From Hyphomicrobiales bacterium (lineage in GTDB: Bacteria; Pseudomonadota; Alphaproteobacteria; Rhizobiales; Rhizobiaceae): DNA of 64,000 nucleotides. The notes under the pieces are model-generated. The model made no database searches and was not told the origin of the DNA. It saw only the letters and a list, made by a program, of their open reading frames with translations. The stretch is from NCBI GenBank assembly GCA_900471525.1, contig UCEZ01000015.1, forward strand, positions 124,001 to 188,000, in the 5' to 3' direction. Both the position numbers and the translations under genes were made by a program. This document shows, piece by piece, positions 26,037 through 35,257 of the stretch (the first letter of the stretch is position 1; each line of letters begins with the position of its first letter).

Positions 26037-26855
26037 ATGAGCGTCTTTGAAGTCAAGCAGGGCTCATCGCCCGTCATTCTCGGTTTTCCGCACACCGGCA
26101 CCGACGTTCCGCCGGCGATCTGGGACCGGCTGAACGACAATGGCCGCATCCTTGCCGACACCGACTGGCATATCCATCACCTCTATGACGGATTGCTGCC
26201 GGAAGTGACCACGGTGCGCGCCACCTTCCATCGCTATGTCATCGACGCCAATCGCGATCCGGAAGGCGTCAGCCTTTACCCCGGCCAGAACACCACAGGC
26301 CTCGTTCCGGGCACAGATTTCGACGGCGTCTCGATCTGGAAGGATGGAGAAGAACCGACCGAAACCGACATTGCCGCCCGGCTCGCCGATTTCCATGCGC
26401 CCTATCATGCGGCACTATCAGCCGAAATCGAGCGCGTGAAAGCGATCCACGGTATCGCCGTACTCTACGATTGCCACTCGATCCGCTCGGATATCCCGTT
26501 CCTGTTCGAAGGCACGCTGCCTGATTTCAACATCGGCACCGACAGCGGCAAGACCTGCGATCTGGCCATCCAGAACGCAGCGGTCGATGTCGTCCTGAAT
26601 GCCGAGGGCTATACGAGCATCCTCAACGGCCGCTTCAAGGGCGGCTGGACGACGCGCCACTACGGCCAGCCGGAAACCGATGCGCACGCAATCCAGATGG
26701 AACTGGCGCAGTCCACCCATCTGACCACCGAAAGACCGCCCTTCGCCTACGACGAAGCCAAGGCGGCCAGACTCCGCATTCACCTCAAAGACATTCTCAC
26801 GCGCATCGAAACAACAGCGCTGACATTGGCACACACCAAAAGGGGAACCAAATGA
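26037..26855 (+). CDS. hutG: N-formylglutamate deformylase
   Basis: A 272-residue enzyme that hydrolyses N-formyl-L-glutamate to glutamate and formate, the last step of the HutF-type pathway. Motifs are [47 protein letters not shown] and [13 protein letters not shown]. It is wedged between hutH (no gap) and hutU (4-bp ATGA overlap). It belongs to the formylglutamate amidohydrolase family and is unrelated to the arginase-like HutG of Bacillus. Confidence 0.96.
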   Translation: MSVFEVKQGSSPVILGFPHTGTDVPPAIWDRLNDNGRILADTDWHIHHLYDGLLPEVTTVRATFHRYVIDANRDPEGVSLYPGQNTTGLVPGTDFDGVSIWKDGEEPTETDIAARLADFHAPYHAALSAEIERVKAIHGIAVLYDCHSIRSDIPFLFEGTLPDFNIGTDSGKTCDLAIQNAAVDVVLNAEGYTSILNGRFKGGWTTRHYGQPETDAHAIQMELAQSTHLTTERPPFAYDEAKAARLRIHLKDILTRIETTALTLAHTKRGTK

Positions 26856-28525
26856 CCAATCCTCGTCACAACATCCGCGACGTCCGTGCAGCCCGCGGCA
26901 CTGAACTGACCGCAAAATCCTGGATGACCGAAGCGCCGCTTCGCATGCTGATGAACAATCTTGATCCGGAAGTGGCCGAGAACCCGCATGAGCTGGTCGT
27001 CTACGGCGGCATCGGCCGCGCCGCCCGCACCTGGGCCGACTTCGACAAGATCGTCGAAACTTTGCGTGATCTCAACGAAGATGAGACGCTGATGGTGCAG
27101 TCCGGCAAGCCGGTCGGCGTCTTCCGCACCCACAAGGATGCGCCGCGCGTTCTCATCGCCAACTCCAACCTCGTGCCGCATTGGGCGACCTGGGACCACT
27201 TCAACGAGCTGGATAAGAAGGGTCTCGCCATGTACGGCCAGATGACTGCCGGTTCGTGGATCTATATCGGTTCGCAGGGCATCGTGCAGGGCACCTACGA
27301 AACCTTCGTCGAAGCCGGCCGCCAGCATTATAACGGCGACCTCACGGGCAAGTGGGTCCTGACCGGCGGCCTCGGTGGCATGGGCGGCGCCCAGCCGCTC
27401 GCCGCCGTCATGGCCGGCGCCTGCTGCCTCGCCGTCGAGTGCAACCCGGACTCGATCGATTTTCGCCTGCGCACCCGTTACGTTGATGCGCGCGCCGAAA
27501 CGCTCGATGAAGCCATGGAGATGATCGAGCGCTGGACCGCTGCCGGCGAAGCGAAATCCGTCGGCCTGCTCGGCAACTGCGCCGAAATCCTGCCGGAAAT
27601 GGTCCGTCGAGGCATCCGTCCCGACATGGTCACCGACCAGACTTCCGCCCACGATCCGATCAACGGCTACCTGCCGAAGGGCTGGACGATGGCGCAGTGG
27701 AAGGAAAAGCGCGAAAGCGATCCGAAGTCCGTCGAAAAGGCAGCCCGCGCCTCGATGCGCGAACATGTCGAAGCGATGATCGCCTTCCAGGACATGGGCA
27801 TCCCGACTTTCGACTACGGCAACAACATCCGCCAGGTCGCCAAGGAAGAAGGCCTCGAAAACGCCTTCGCCTTCCCGGGCTTCGTGCCGGCCTATATCCG
27901 CCCGCTGTTCTGCCGCGGCATCGGTCCGTTCCGCTGGGCTGCCCTCTCGGGCGATCCGGAAGATATCCGCAAGACCGATGCCAAGGTGAAGGAACTCACG
28001 CCCGGCAACAAGCATCTGCACAACTGGCTCGACATGGCGGCTGAACGCATCGCCTTCCAGGGTCTGCCGGCACGCATTTGCTGGGTTGGCCTCGGCGATC
28101 GCCACCGCCTCGGCCTTGCCTTCAACGAGATGGTCAAGAACGGCGAGCTGTCGGCTCCGGTCGTCATCGGCCGCGACCACCTCGACTCAGGCTCCGTCGC
28201 CTCGCCAAACCGCGAGACCGAAGCCATGAAGGACGGTTCGGACGCCGTTTCCGACTGGCCGCTGCTCAATGCACTCCTCAACACCGCATCGGGCGCCACC
28301 TGGGTATCGCTGCATCACGGAGGCGGCGTCGGCATGGGCTTCTCGCAGCATTCGGGCGTGGTCATCTGCGCCGATGGCACCGACGATGCGGCCCGCCGTC
28401 TGGAGCGCGTCCTCTGGAACGACCCGGCGACCGGCGTCATGCGCCATGCCGATGCGGGCTATGACATCGCCCTCGACTGCGCCAAGGACAAGGGCCTGCG
28501 TCTGCCGGGCATTCTCGGGAACTAA
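26852..28525 (+). CDS. hutU: Urocanate hydratase
   Basis: A 557-residue enzyme that adds water to urocanate to form imidazolonepropionate, using tightly bound NAD+. The glycine-rich [13 protein letters not shown] loop binds [14 protein letters not shown], the conserved Cys in [16 protein letters not shown] and [14 protein letters not shown] are family hallmarks. It is the last strong gene before a stem-loop and hutD. Confidence 0.97.
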   Translation: MTNPRHNIRDVRAARGTELTAKSWMTEAPLRMLMNNLDPEVAENPHELVVYGGIGRAARTWADFDKIVETLRDLNEDETLMVQSGKPVGVFRTHKDAPRVLIANSNLVPHWATWDHFNELDKKGLAMYGQMTAGSWIYIGSQGIVQGTYETFVEAGRQHYNGDLTGKWVLTGGLGGMGGAQPLAAVMAGACCLAVECNPDSIDFRLRTRYVDARAETLDEAMEMIERWTAAGEAKSVGLLGNCAEILPEMVRRGIRPDMVTDQTSAHDPINGYLPKGWTMAQWKEKRESDPKSVEKAARASMREHVEAMIAFQDMGIPTFDYGNNIRQVAKEEGLENAFAFPGFVPAYIRPLFCRGIGPFRWAALSGDPEDIRKTDAKVKELTPGNKHLHNWLDMAAERIAFQGLPARICWVGLGDRHRLGLAFNEMVKNGELSAPVVIGRDHLDSGSVASPNRETEAMKDGSDAVSDWPLLNALLNTASGATWVSLHHGGGVGMGFSQHSGVVICADGTDDAARRLERVLWNDPATGVMRHADAGYDIALDCAKDKGLRLPGILGN

Positions 28526-28535
28526 AACACGCGAT

Positions 28536-28565
28536 CCCGGACCTCGGCGTTTTACGAGGTCCGGG
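28536..28565 (+). repeat. Strong stem-loop between hutU and hutD, no T-tract
   Basis: A perfect 11-bp inverted repeat, CCCGGACCTCG and CGAGGTCCGGG, with an 8-nt loop, 10 bp after the hutU stop. It is followed by AAGCCCTG rather than T residues, so it is more likely an RNA-stability or partial-attenuation element than a full terminator. Confidence 0.7.
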
Positions 28566-28652
28566 AAGCCCTGTAGAATGTTAGCGGCTGCTGCAACTTT
28601 GGCAACGAGGCCGTCGCACGGCAAAGGCAACCGACCTTTAGGGATAATGGCC

Positions 28653-29219
28653 ATGCAAGTTCTTCGCTCGGAAAACTACCGCCGCATGCCATGGAAAAAC
28701 GGTGGGGGCGAGACCGTGGAGATCGCGGTGTTTCCGCCGCAGGCCGATCTCGCCACTTTCGGCTGGCGCATCAGCATGGCGACGGTGGCCAGCGATGGGC
28801 CGTTTTCCGTCTTTGCCGGTATCGACCGCACCCTGTCGATCCTCGAAGGCGAAGGCATGGAACTCGACATCGCCGGAAGGTCGCCCGTGGTGCTGACGCA
28901 CGCATCCCATCCGCTTGCCTTCCCGGCCGATGCCCCGACATCCGCGCGGCTTGTATCGGGTACCATCGTCGATCTGAACGTCATGACCCGGCGCGGACAA
29001 TGGACGCATCAGGTCGAAAAGCGGATCGTCGAAGGGCAGCACTATCTGGATGCCGAGGGCGGCATCACGATGCTTCTTTCGCTTGGCAATGTGCGGATCG
29101 ATAGTGGAGACCATGCCGAAGAACTCCGCCGGCTCGATTGCGCTATTCTCAAGGGCGTCGTCTTGATCACCTCCGACATGCCGACGGAGGCTTACCTCAT
29201 CCGCATCACTGCGAGCTGA
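28653..29219 (+). CDS. hutD: HutD family protein (histidine utilisation accessory cupin)
   Basis: A 188-residue HutD, a cupin-fold protein found with hut genes. In Pseudomonas it is proposed to limit the pathway's upper level. The opening MQVLRSENYRRMPWKNGGGE and the pattern WRISMATVASDGPFS are diagnostic. I use the ATG at 28653, since AGGG lies 9 bp upstream; the in-frame ATG at 28647 is too close to it. Its stop codon lies within the first unit of a 7-bp tandem repeat. Confidence 0.92.
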   Translation: MQVLRSENYRRMPWKNGGGETVEIAVFPPQADLATFGWRISMATVASDGPFSVFAGIDRTLSILEGEGMELDIAGRSPVVLTHASHPLAFPADAPTSARLVSGTIVDLNVMTRRGQWTHQVEKRIVEGQHYLDAEGGITMLLSLGNVRIDSGDHAEELRRLDCAILKGVVLITSDMPTEAYLIRITAS

Positions 29220-29245
29220 GAGCTGAGAGCTGAGAGCTGAGAGCT
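29213..29245. repeat. Tandem 7-bp repeat GAGCTGA, about 4.7 copies
   Basis: Four exact copies of GAGCTGA and a partial fifth (GAGCT) span the hutD stop codon, the whole 24-bp gap, and touch the TAG stop of the convergent ureohydrolase gene. It looks like slippage-prone sequence in a convergent junction. No hairpin terminator is present here. Confidence 0.85.
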
Positions 29246-30170
29246 ACCCTTTGCGGGCCAGATGCCCAAGCACGTGGCATATCAGGCGGCCGACGACGGT
29301 CGCCGTCATGCCAGTGATGTCGTTCCTTGGCTGGAACTCGACAATCGAAAACCCGGCAAGCGTCCGCCCGGCCAAGGCCGCTGCGATCAGATCCGTCGCC
29401 TCATCCAGCCACAAACCACCGGGCGATAGAGCATTGACCCCGGGGCAGATCGACGGGTCGAGCGCATCGACGTCGATATGGATGAGCAGTGCACCATCGT
29501 GCGGAATGGCCTGAGCGATTTCAGTCATGCCGCTTGCTCGCGCCTGCCGCACTGTGACCATCCGTGATCCCCAGGCCTTCGCCGCCTCGATCTCCTCCCG
29601 CCGGGCGCTGCCGACGGCGCGGATCCCGACCTGTGTCATCGAGCGGACAAACGGGAGTTCGGAGGCACGACGCATCGTGCTGGAATAACCAAGCGGTTCA
29701 TCGCCAACGCGGTCGCGCCAGTCGATATGGGCGTCGATCTGGAGGATATGCAGGGATTCGACATCAGAGAGACCGCGCATGAAAGGGATCGCAGCCGAAT
29801 CGTCGCCACCGATCAGGATAGGAATGGCGCCTACCGCACGAATGTCCCGTGTCGCCGCTTCGATCGCCGCCCGATTGCCGGCATTATCTTCCGGCTTCGT
29901 GACGACATCGCCCAAGTCGAATACTTCAATGGCGTTGTCGTTCAGCAAGGGGCCGTCGAAATCGAAATCCCAGTGGTCAACATGCACGGAGGCAGCCGTG
30001 ATCGCGTGGCGGACTGCGTCCGGTGCCGTCATGCCGGAAACTTCCGGACTGGCATTGGGATAGGCCGTTCCGTGCACCGCACCGAAAATCGCAGCCGATC
30101 CACTCCTGGCTTCTGTCGCCGCCGGTATGCCGAGAAAAGTCTCCGGCGCGGGCTCAAGCCTGTAGGCCAT
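29244..30170 (-). CDS. Arginase/agmatinase (ureohydrolase) family protein with altered Mn ligand
   Basis: A 308-residue ureohydrolase-fold protein. DAHID (146-150) and HIDVDALDPS (231-240) supply the usual binuclear Mn2+ aspartates and histidine. The first ligand motif is GGDDS (121-125), where the family has GGDHS, so Asp124 replaces the His that binds the MnA ion. It lies 2 bp from the upstream oxidase gene and belongs to the second hut-like operon. Hydrolysis of a guanidino or formimidoyl compound is the expected reaction class. It is not the Bacillus-type formimidoylglutamase, which carries GGGH. The metal content may differ from normal. Confidence 0.88.
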   Translation of the reverse strand: MAYRLEPAPETFLGIPAATEARSGSAAIFGAVHGTAYPNASPEVSGMTAPDAVRHAITAASVHVDHWDFDFDGPLLNDNAIEVFDLGDVVTKPEDNAGNRAAIEAATRDIRAVGAIPILIGGDDSAAIPFMRGLSDVESLHILQIDAHIDWRDRVGDEPLGYSSTMRRASELPFVRSMTQVGIRAVGSARREEIEAAKAWGSRMVTVRQARASGMTEIAQAIPHDGALLIHIDVDALDPSICPGVNALSPGGLWLDEATDLIAAALAGRTLAGFSIVEFQPRNDITGMTATVVGRLICHVLGHLARKG

Positions 30171-30172
30171 GC

Positions 30173-31333
30173 TTAAGCCGCCGCCCGTGCTGCCAGAAAC
30201 CGGTTCATCGCATCAAAGGAGAAAGCGCCGATCGGCAGGCCCGTGCCGCCCTCCAGCACCAGATCGGCAAGGATTTCGCCGACGACACTGGTGAACTTGA
30301 AGCCATGCCCGGAACAGGGCGATGCCACAACGATGCGCTTGTCGCCCGGCAAAAGGTCGAGCAGGAAATCCTCGCTCGGCAGCATGGTATAGCGGCAGGT
30401 GGTGGAGCGGACGCGGAGGCCTGCAGCCGCTGGTAACCGGTGCCGGATAAAACTGTCGAGGAGGTCTGTATCCCTGTCATTAACAGGCGGATTGGGCTGG
30501 TTCGGGTCGATCGGCTCGCGAAAATGCGCATGGCGGCCGACCTTGACGCCGTCAACGCCGATCGCCGGGAAGCCGAAGAAGGAACCGTTTTCCCCCTCGT
30601 CACGGATGAAGACCGGCATGCGCTGTGGAATGGTGACGAAACCATCGGTCGGCTGGTACCAGGAGACGACCTGCTTGATCGGCACGGCATGATTGCGCAG
30701 AGCCGGTACCAGCTCGCCGATCCACGAGCCGGTCGCGACGATGACCTTGCCGGCTGTATAACGCCCGGTATCCGAAGCGATCGTAACGCCGTGGTCGCCC
30801 GGCTCGATTGCCGTTACCTTCTCGCCGAAATGCAAGGCCGCGCCATCGCTGGCCGCAAGTTTGAGATGACCCATGACGGCCACTTCCGGCCGGAGATAAC
30901 CGCCCCGCGGATCGAGCAAAGCGATCTCGTTGTCATCCAGCGAAAACACCGGGAAGCGACGGCGCATCTCTTCGGGATCAAGGGTTTCCAGCGGCAGGTT
31001 ATGCAGCGCACAGCTTTTCTTCGTGCCGCTAACGATCTTGCTGTCCGGCTTGCCGATCTGCAGGACGCCGATGGTCGTCAGGACGTCCTCGCGAAGCCGC
31101 GCCTCCAGCGCCCGCCAATTGGCATAGGCGCGCTGCAACAGCGGCACATAGGACGGATCCTCGAAATAGCCGAGCCGGATCAGGCGGCTGTCGCCATGCG
31201 AGGAACTCAACGCATGGGCTGGATAATAGGCATCGATACCGATCGCCTTCACGCCTCTTGCAGCCAAATGTGCGATGGCGGCGCTGCCCATGGCGCCGAG
31301 GCCGACAACAGCAACGTCGAAATGGGCGGTCAT
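30173..31333 (-). CDS. FAD-dependent amine oxidase, SolA/MTOX (monomeric sarcosine oxidase) family
   Basis: A 386-residue flavoprotein. The FAD Rossmann motif is VGLGAMGSAAIAHLAARG (residues 10-27). Cys340, in SPCSGHGFKF, is the expected covalent FAD attachment site. SHGDSRLIRLGYFEDPSY near residue 45 is typical of N-methyltryptophan/sarcosine oxidases. It would oxidise a secondary N-methyl amine, releasing formaldehyde and hydrogen peroxide. It sits between the MIO-less lyase and the ureohydrolase. This suggests that the pathway substrate carries an N-methyl or another secondary amine. Confidence 0.9.
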   Translation of the reverse strand: MTAHFDVAVVGLGAMGSAAIAHLAARGVKAIGIDAYYPAHALSSSHGDSRLIRLGYFEDPSYVPLLQRAYANWRALEARLREDVLTTIGVLQIGKPDSKIVSGTKKSCALHNLPLETLDPEEMRRRFPVFSLDDNEIALLDPRGGYLRPEVAVMGHLKLAASDGAALHFGEKVTAIEPGDHGVTIASDTGRYTAGKVIVATGSWIGELVPALRNHAVPIKQVVSWYQPTDGFVTIPQRMPVFIRDEGENGSFFGFPAIGVDGVKVGRHAHFREPIDPNQPNPPVNDRDTDLLDSFIRHRLPAAAGLRVRSTTCRYTMLPSEDFLLDLLPGDKRIVVASPCSGHGFKFTSVVGEILADLVLEGGTGLPIGAFSFDAMNRFLAARAAA

Positions 31334-31355
31334 GGCAGTATCCTTTCAGGAATTT

Positions 31356-32849
31356 TCAGATGCTAGGTGGCAGAGATTCACGCAGCAGATCGCGCGCCTT
31401 TTCCAGGTCCCAGCCGAGTGGCCGGTCGTCGGCATAGGTTGGCAGAACGGCACGGATATGGCGATAAAGCGCATCGGTGCCCTTCGCCCTGGGTGCAACG
31501 CCAGCCTTGAAATCCTGTGCCTGCGCCGCCGCGGCAAACTCGATGCCAAGAACTTGCTCGGCATTGTCGAGTACCGCCAGCAGCTTGTTGGCCGCCGCCG
31601 TCGGATGCCCGAGGAAATCCTCCTGCAATGCCGAGGTAACGCCGCCATCGAGGCTTGCCGGTGCGCCGAGACGGCGATTTTCCGCGGCAAGGGCCGCTGC
31701 CGTATATTGAGCGATCATGAAGCCGGAGCCTGCGCCCGGATCAACGGCGAGAAAGGCCGGAAGACCGCTCACCAGCGGATTGACAAGGCGATCGATGCGG
31801 CGCTCGCTCATCATCGATATCTGGGCGATTGCGACAGCGAGGCTATCCAGCGCCTGTCCGAGAGCCGGCGCCACGGCATGCGCCTCAGACGAAACCACCG
31901 GTGCCTCCGGCGTGCCGGAGACCGCCGGATTGTCGGTCACGGAAGCCAGCTCCTGATTGACGATCGAGCTCGCGAAACCAAACACATCCCATCCGGCGCC
32001 ATGGGCATGCGGGACCGAACGAAGGCTCAGGGCATCCTGCGTGCGTGCACCCTTGGCAGCTTCGATCAATCCGCTGCCGGCGAGACGAGCGCGCAGGGTC
32101 TTGCCGACCTTCTCGATCCCCGCCGACTTGCGCAGCGCAAGCACCGGCGCGTCGAAGGCGGTCATCTGGCAGCCGAGCGCCTCGATCGTCACAGCGGCAA
32201 TGGCATCGGCCCAATCAAGCAACCGCTCAGCCCGCGCCAAGGCCACCGACCCGAGTCCGGTGGAGCAGGCCGTTCCGTTGACGAGGCTCAAGCCTTCCTT
32301 GGCCTGCAGAACCAGCGGCTCGATGCCGAGTGTTTTCAGTGCCTCGGCGCCGGTCACCGGCTTGCCTTTCAGCCGCGCTTTGCCTTCGCCGATCAGCACC
32401 AGCGCGATATGGGCGTTGTGGCTGAGATATCCTGCCGAACCTCTGGATGGCACCTCTGGAATGCAATCCTCGCGAAGAAATGCCTGCAACAGTTCCACGA
32501 TTGCCGGACGCACGCCGGAATGACCATGTGAAAAATTGGCGATCTGTGCCGCGATAATGGCGCGTACCTCGCACGCATCCAGCAACGGACCGACGCCACA
32601 GGCATGGCTGAGGATGATATTGCGCGACAGGCGGCTCTGCGACGGGCGATCAACGACCGTATCGGCCAACGCGCCGACGCCAGTGTTAACGCCATAGGCA
32701 CGCACGCCGCTTTCGACGATCGCCGAAACGATGCGGCTGGCCGTCTCCACCCTCTGCCGGGCATCGCCGGAAAGAGAAAGCGTTGCGCCATCGGCAATCG
32801 CCGCCACGGCGCGCCAGTCGAGCGCCGTTTCGAGCATGATATCCTGCAC
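31356..32849 (-). CDS. Histidine ammonia-lyase paralogue lacking the MIO tripeptide
   Basis: A 497-residue member of the aromatic amino-acid lyase family. Start: GTG at 32849 with GGAGG six bases upstream; the ATG at 32837 is an alternative. Tyr52 (YGVNTGVG), His82 (LSHACGVG), the Asn in NGTA, the Arg in QDALSLRS and the Glu in LQEDF are kept. The MIO-forming segment reads GSAGYLSHNAHIAL, so Tyr141-Leu142-Ser143 replaces Ala-Ser-Gly, and the active-site Tyr of QDPYCIR is Leu. It therefore cannot make MIO in the normal way. Ergothionase is a known MIO-less member of this superfamily that eliminates trimethylamine. A similar elimination, or a non-lyase role, is possible. It begins 3 bp from an amino-acid ABC ATPase gene. 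Confidence 0.9.
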   Translation of the reverse strand: MQDIMLETALDWRAVAAIADGATLSLSGDARQRVETASRIVSAIVESGVRAYGVNTGVGALADTVVDRPSQSRLSRNIILSHACGVGPLLDACEVRAIIAAQIANFSHGHSGVRPAIVELLQAFLREDCIPEVPSRGSAGYLSHNAHIALVLIGEGKARLKGKPVTGAEALKTLGIEPLVLQAKEGLSLVNGTACSTGLGSVALARAERLLDWADAIAAVTIEALGCQMTAFDAPVLALRKSAGIEKVGKTLRARLAGSGLIEAAKGARTQDALSLRSVPHAHGAGWDVFGFASSIVNQELASVTDNPAVSGTPEAPVVSSEAHAVAPALGQALDSLAVAIAQISMMSERRIDRLVNPLVSGLPAFLAVDPGAGSGFMIAQYTAAALAAENRRLGAPASLDGGVTSALQEDFLGHPTAAANKLLAVLDNAEQVLGIEFAAAAQAQDFKAGVAPRAKGTDALYRHIRAVLPTYADDRPLGWDLEKARDLLRESLPPSI

Positions 32850-32851
32850 GA

Positions 32852-33658
32852 TCAGCCTCCGAAATTGCCGATGAACTGGCGGAAGCTGGGCGAACCGCCC
32901 GAGCCGAACAGTTCGTCCGGCGCACCATCGCTATCGATTTCGCCGGATTTCATGAAGATCACCCGGTTGGAGACATTGCGCGCAAAGCTCATTTCATGGG
33001 TGACGACCAGCATGGTCATACCCTCTTCGGCGAGCGAGCGCATGACGCGCAGCACTTCGCCGACAAGCTCGGGGTCGAGCGCCGAGGTCGGCTCGTCAAA
33101 CAGCATTACCTTCGGCTTCATCGCCAGAGAGCGTGCGATTGCCGCGCGCTGCTGCTGGCCGCCCGAAAGATGCGCCGGATAGGCATTGCGTTTCTCGACG
33201 ATGCCTACCTTTTCAAGCAAAGCCTCGGCTTCCGCGACGCACTCGGCCCGCGGACGCTTGAGCACATGCACCGGCCCCTCGATGACGTTTTCGAGGATCG
33301 TCATATGGGACCAGAGATTGAACGACTGGAACACCATGCCGAGTTCCGAGCGGATGCGATCCACCTGACGGCGGTCGGCCGGATAGTTCTTGCCGCCGCG
33401 CTGCGTCATCTGGATCAGCTCGCCATCGACGGAAATGTCGCCGTGATCGGCAATCTCCAGAAGGTTGATACAGCGCAGGAAGGTTGACTTGCCCGAGCCG
33501 CTGGCGCCGAGAAGCGAAATGACGTCGCCGTCGCGGGCCTCAAGCGAGATGCCGCGCAGCACTTCATGCGTGCCGAAGCTCTTGCGGATGTTACGGACGG
33601 AAAGCCGGGTTGTGCCTGCCATGGTCGTTCCAGTCTGGTTGAGGGTCATCGGGGTCAT
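32852..33658 (-). CDS. Polar amino-acid ABC transporter ATP-binding protein (HisP/GlnQ-type)
   Basis: A 268-residue ATPase with Walker [11 protein letters not shown], signature LSGGQQQR, Walker [15 protein letters not shown] and H-loop VTHEM. It energises the two membrane subunits encoded just upstream. The start overlaps the permease stop by 4 bp. A shorter start further in ([11 protein letters not shown]) is possible. It is followed immediately by the MIO-less lyase gene, so import and the lyase are co-expressed. Confidence 0.94.
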   Translation of the reverse strand: MTPMTLNQTGTTMAGTTRLSVRNIRKSFGTHEVLRGISLEARDGDVISLLGASGSGKSTFLRCINLLEIADHGDISVDGELIQMTQRGGKNYPADRRQVDRIRSELGMVFQSFNLWSHMTILENVIEGPVHVLKRPRAECVAEAEALLEKVGIVEKRNAYPAHLSGGQQQRAAIARSLAMKPKVMLFDEPTSALDPELVGEVLRVMRSLAEEGMTMLVVTHEMSFARNVSNRVIFMKSGEIDSDGAPDELFGSGGSPSFRQFIGNFGG

Positions 33659-34365
33659 CGCTGCGGCACCGGAAAGAGGGGTGCCGCGCGGCGGTGCGGG
33701 GTCAGCTTGTATTCAAGCAGAGCCATGGCCTGCAGGATGATGAAATTCAGAAGGAGGTAGATGATGGCGGCGCACAGGAAGACCTCCATCGTGCGGTAGG
33801 TCTGCGAAATCAATCGCTGGGCAACGCCGGTCACTTCCCAGACCGTGACGAGGCTGGCGAGCGCCGTCGACTTCACCATCATCACCACCTCGGTCGAATA
33901 GGCCGGCAACGCGTGGCGGAAGGCGATCGGCGCGAGGATGCGGCGCGTCAACAGGAAGCCGGACATGCCGACCGAGCGGGCAGCCTCGATCTCCTTGGCC
34001 GGAATGGCGCGCAGGCCGAAGCGGAAGATTTCCGCCGAATACCCTGCCGTGCAGAGTGCCAGCGACAGCACCGCACAGACGAAAGGTTCGCGCAGTGCCG
34101 GCCAGAGGAAGCTATAGCGGATGAAGCCGAACTGCCCGAGGCCGTAGAAGATCAGGAACATCTGGATCAAGAGCGGCGAACCGCGGAAGACGAAGATGTA
34201 GCCCTTGGCAAAGTTGCGGGCGATCGTATTGCCGCCCACCCGCATCCAGACGATGAGGAGCGCCAGCAATCCGCCGAAGAAAACCGAGAGGGAAAACAAC
34301 GCCAGCGTCATCGGCAGGGCTGCCAGCAGCGTTTTCATGGTCTCGAGCATGAAGGCGATATCCAT
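33655..34365 (-). CDS. Polar amino-acid ABC transporter permease (HisM-like)
   Basis: A 236-residue permease with about five membrane spans. It has the class motifs [20 protein letters not shown] and the ATPase-contact loop [15 protein letters not shown]. It partners the adjacent HisQ-like permease to form the channel and lies 15 bp after it. Confidence 0.94.
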   Translation of the reverse strand: MDIAFMLETMKTLLAALPMTLALFSLSVFFGGLLALLIVWMRVGGNTIARNFAKGYIFVFRGSPLLIQMFLIFYGLGQFGFIRYSFLWPALREPFVCAVLSLALCTAGYSAEIFRFGLRAIPAKEIEAARSVGMSGFLLTRRILAPIAFRHALPAYSTEVVMMVKSTALASLVTVWEVTGVAQRLISQTYRTMEVFLCAAIIYLLLNFIILQAMALLEYKLTPHRRAAPLFPVPQR

Positions 34366-34380
34366 CGCGCGTCTCCTTGG

Positions 34381-35103
34381 TCAGGCCTGGCCGAGACTGG
34401 TCGGCATGCTGCGATTGGCGCGCTTTTCGGCGCTGGTGAAAAAACGGTCCGAGAAGCTGGTGAGGATCAGATAGAGGCAGCCGCCGACGATGAAGAACAG
34501 GAAGTGCTGCCGCGTCGAGCCGGCGGCGACCTGGCTGGTCCGCATCAGATCGGCAAGGCCGGTCACGGACACGAGCGCCGAGTCCTTGAGACTGAGCTGC
34601 CAGACATTGCCGATGCCGGGAATGGCAAAGCGGAAAACCTGCGGACCGATGATGCGACGGAAACGCAAACTCCGGTTCATGCCGATCGCCTGCGCCGCCT
34701 CAAGCTCGCCCTTTGGGATAGCGAGGAACGCACCGCGGAAAACCTCGGCCTGGTAGGCGCCGGAGATGATGCCGACCGCAAGAGCGCCGGCAGCAAAGGA
34801 CGGAAGGCCGAGAAAGCCCTCATAACCCATCGCCGTGCCGATGGCAGTAACCGCGCTCGATCCTCCGAAATAGACGAGATAGATGATCAGCAGTTCGGGA
34901 ACGCCGCGAAAGACGGTGGTGTAGGTGCCGCCGAGCGTGCGCAGTATCCGGCTGCCCGACAGTTTCGACCATGCGACCAGCGAGCCGAGAATGGCGCCGA
35001 TCAACAGCGCGACGGCGGTGACGCACAGCGTCATCAGGGCTGCCAGGAGAAGCAGTCCACCCCAGCCGGTGGGGCCAAATCCGATCATTTGAAATAGTGC
35101 CAT
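34381..35103 (-). CDS. Polar amino-acid ABC transporter permease (HisQ-like)
   Basis: A 240-residue inner-membrane permease with the class motifs YTTVFRGVPELLIIYLVYFG and the contact loop AIPKGELEAAQAIGM. The 154-bp gap back to the binding-protein gene contains a strong hairpin, so it is probably expressed at a lower level than the binding protein. Confidence 0.94.
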   Translation of the reverse strand: MALFQMIGFGPTGWGGLLLLAALMTLCVTAVALLIGAILGSLVAWSKLSGSRILRTLGGTYTTVFRGVPELLIIYLVYFGGSSAVTAIGTAMGYEGFLGLPSFAAGALAVGIISGAYQAEVFRGAFLAIPKGELEAAQAIGMNRSLRFRRIIGPQVFRFAIPGIGNVWQLSLKDSALVSVTGLADLMRTSQVAAGSTRQHFLFFIVGGCLYLILTSFSDRFFTSAEKRANRSMPTSLGQA

Positions 35104-35174
35104 GCCGCAGGCGTCCCGTCGTTTCCGGCGCCTTGTTTCAGGCAGGGCCGGCTTCCCGATCGTCAGGTGGATGT

Positions 35175-35205
35175 GGAAGGCCGCACCTTAAAAGGGCGGC
35201 CTTCC
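35175..35205 (-). repeat. Intercistronic hairpin between binding-protein and permease genes
   Basis: A perfect 10-bp inverted repeat, GGAAGGCCGC and GCGGCCTTCC, with an 11-nt loop and no T-tract. Such hairpins after binding-protein genes commonly stabilise the upstream mRNA or reduce read-through, setting excess binding protein over membrane subunits. Confidence 0.7.
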
Positions 35206-35257
35206 GCAGCAAGTGTGCCCGCCGTTCGCAAAATAGCAAGCGACGGGCAAACTTGGA

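Noticed and set aside
26780..28180. Minus-strand frame of 466 codons over hutU
   Set aside because: Antisense shadow of urocanate hydratase with no motif.
29244..30170. Considered calling the ureohydrolase a formimidoylglutamase of histidine breakdown
   Set aside because: The hut locus already has hutF plus the deformylase hutG, and the metal motif is not the GGGH form of formimidoylglutamase.
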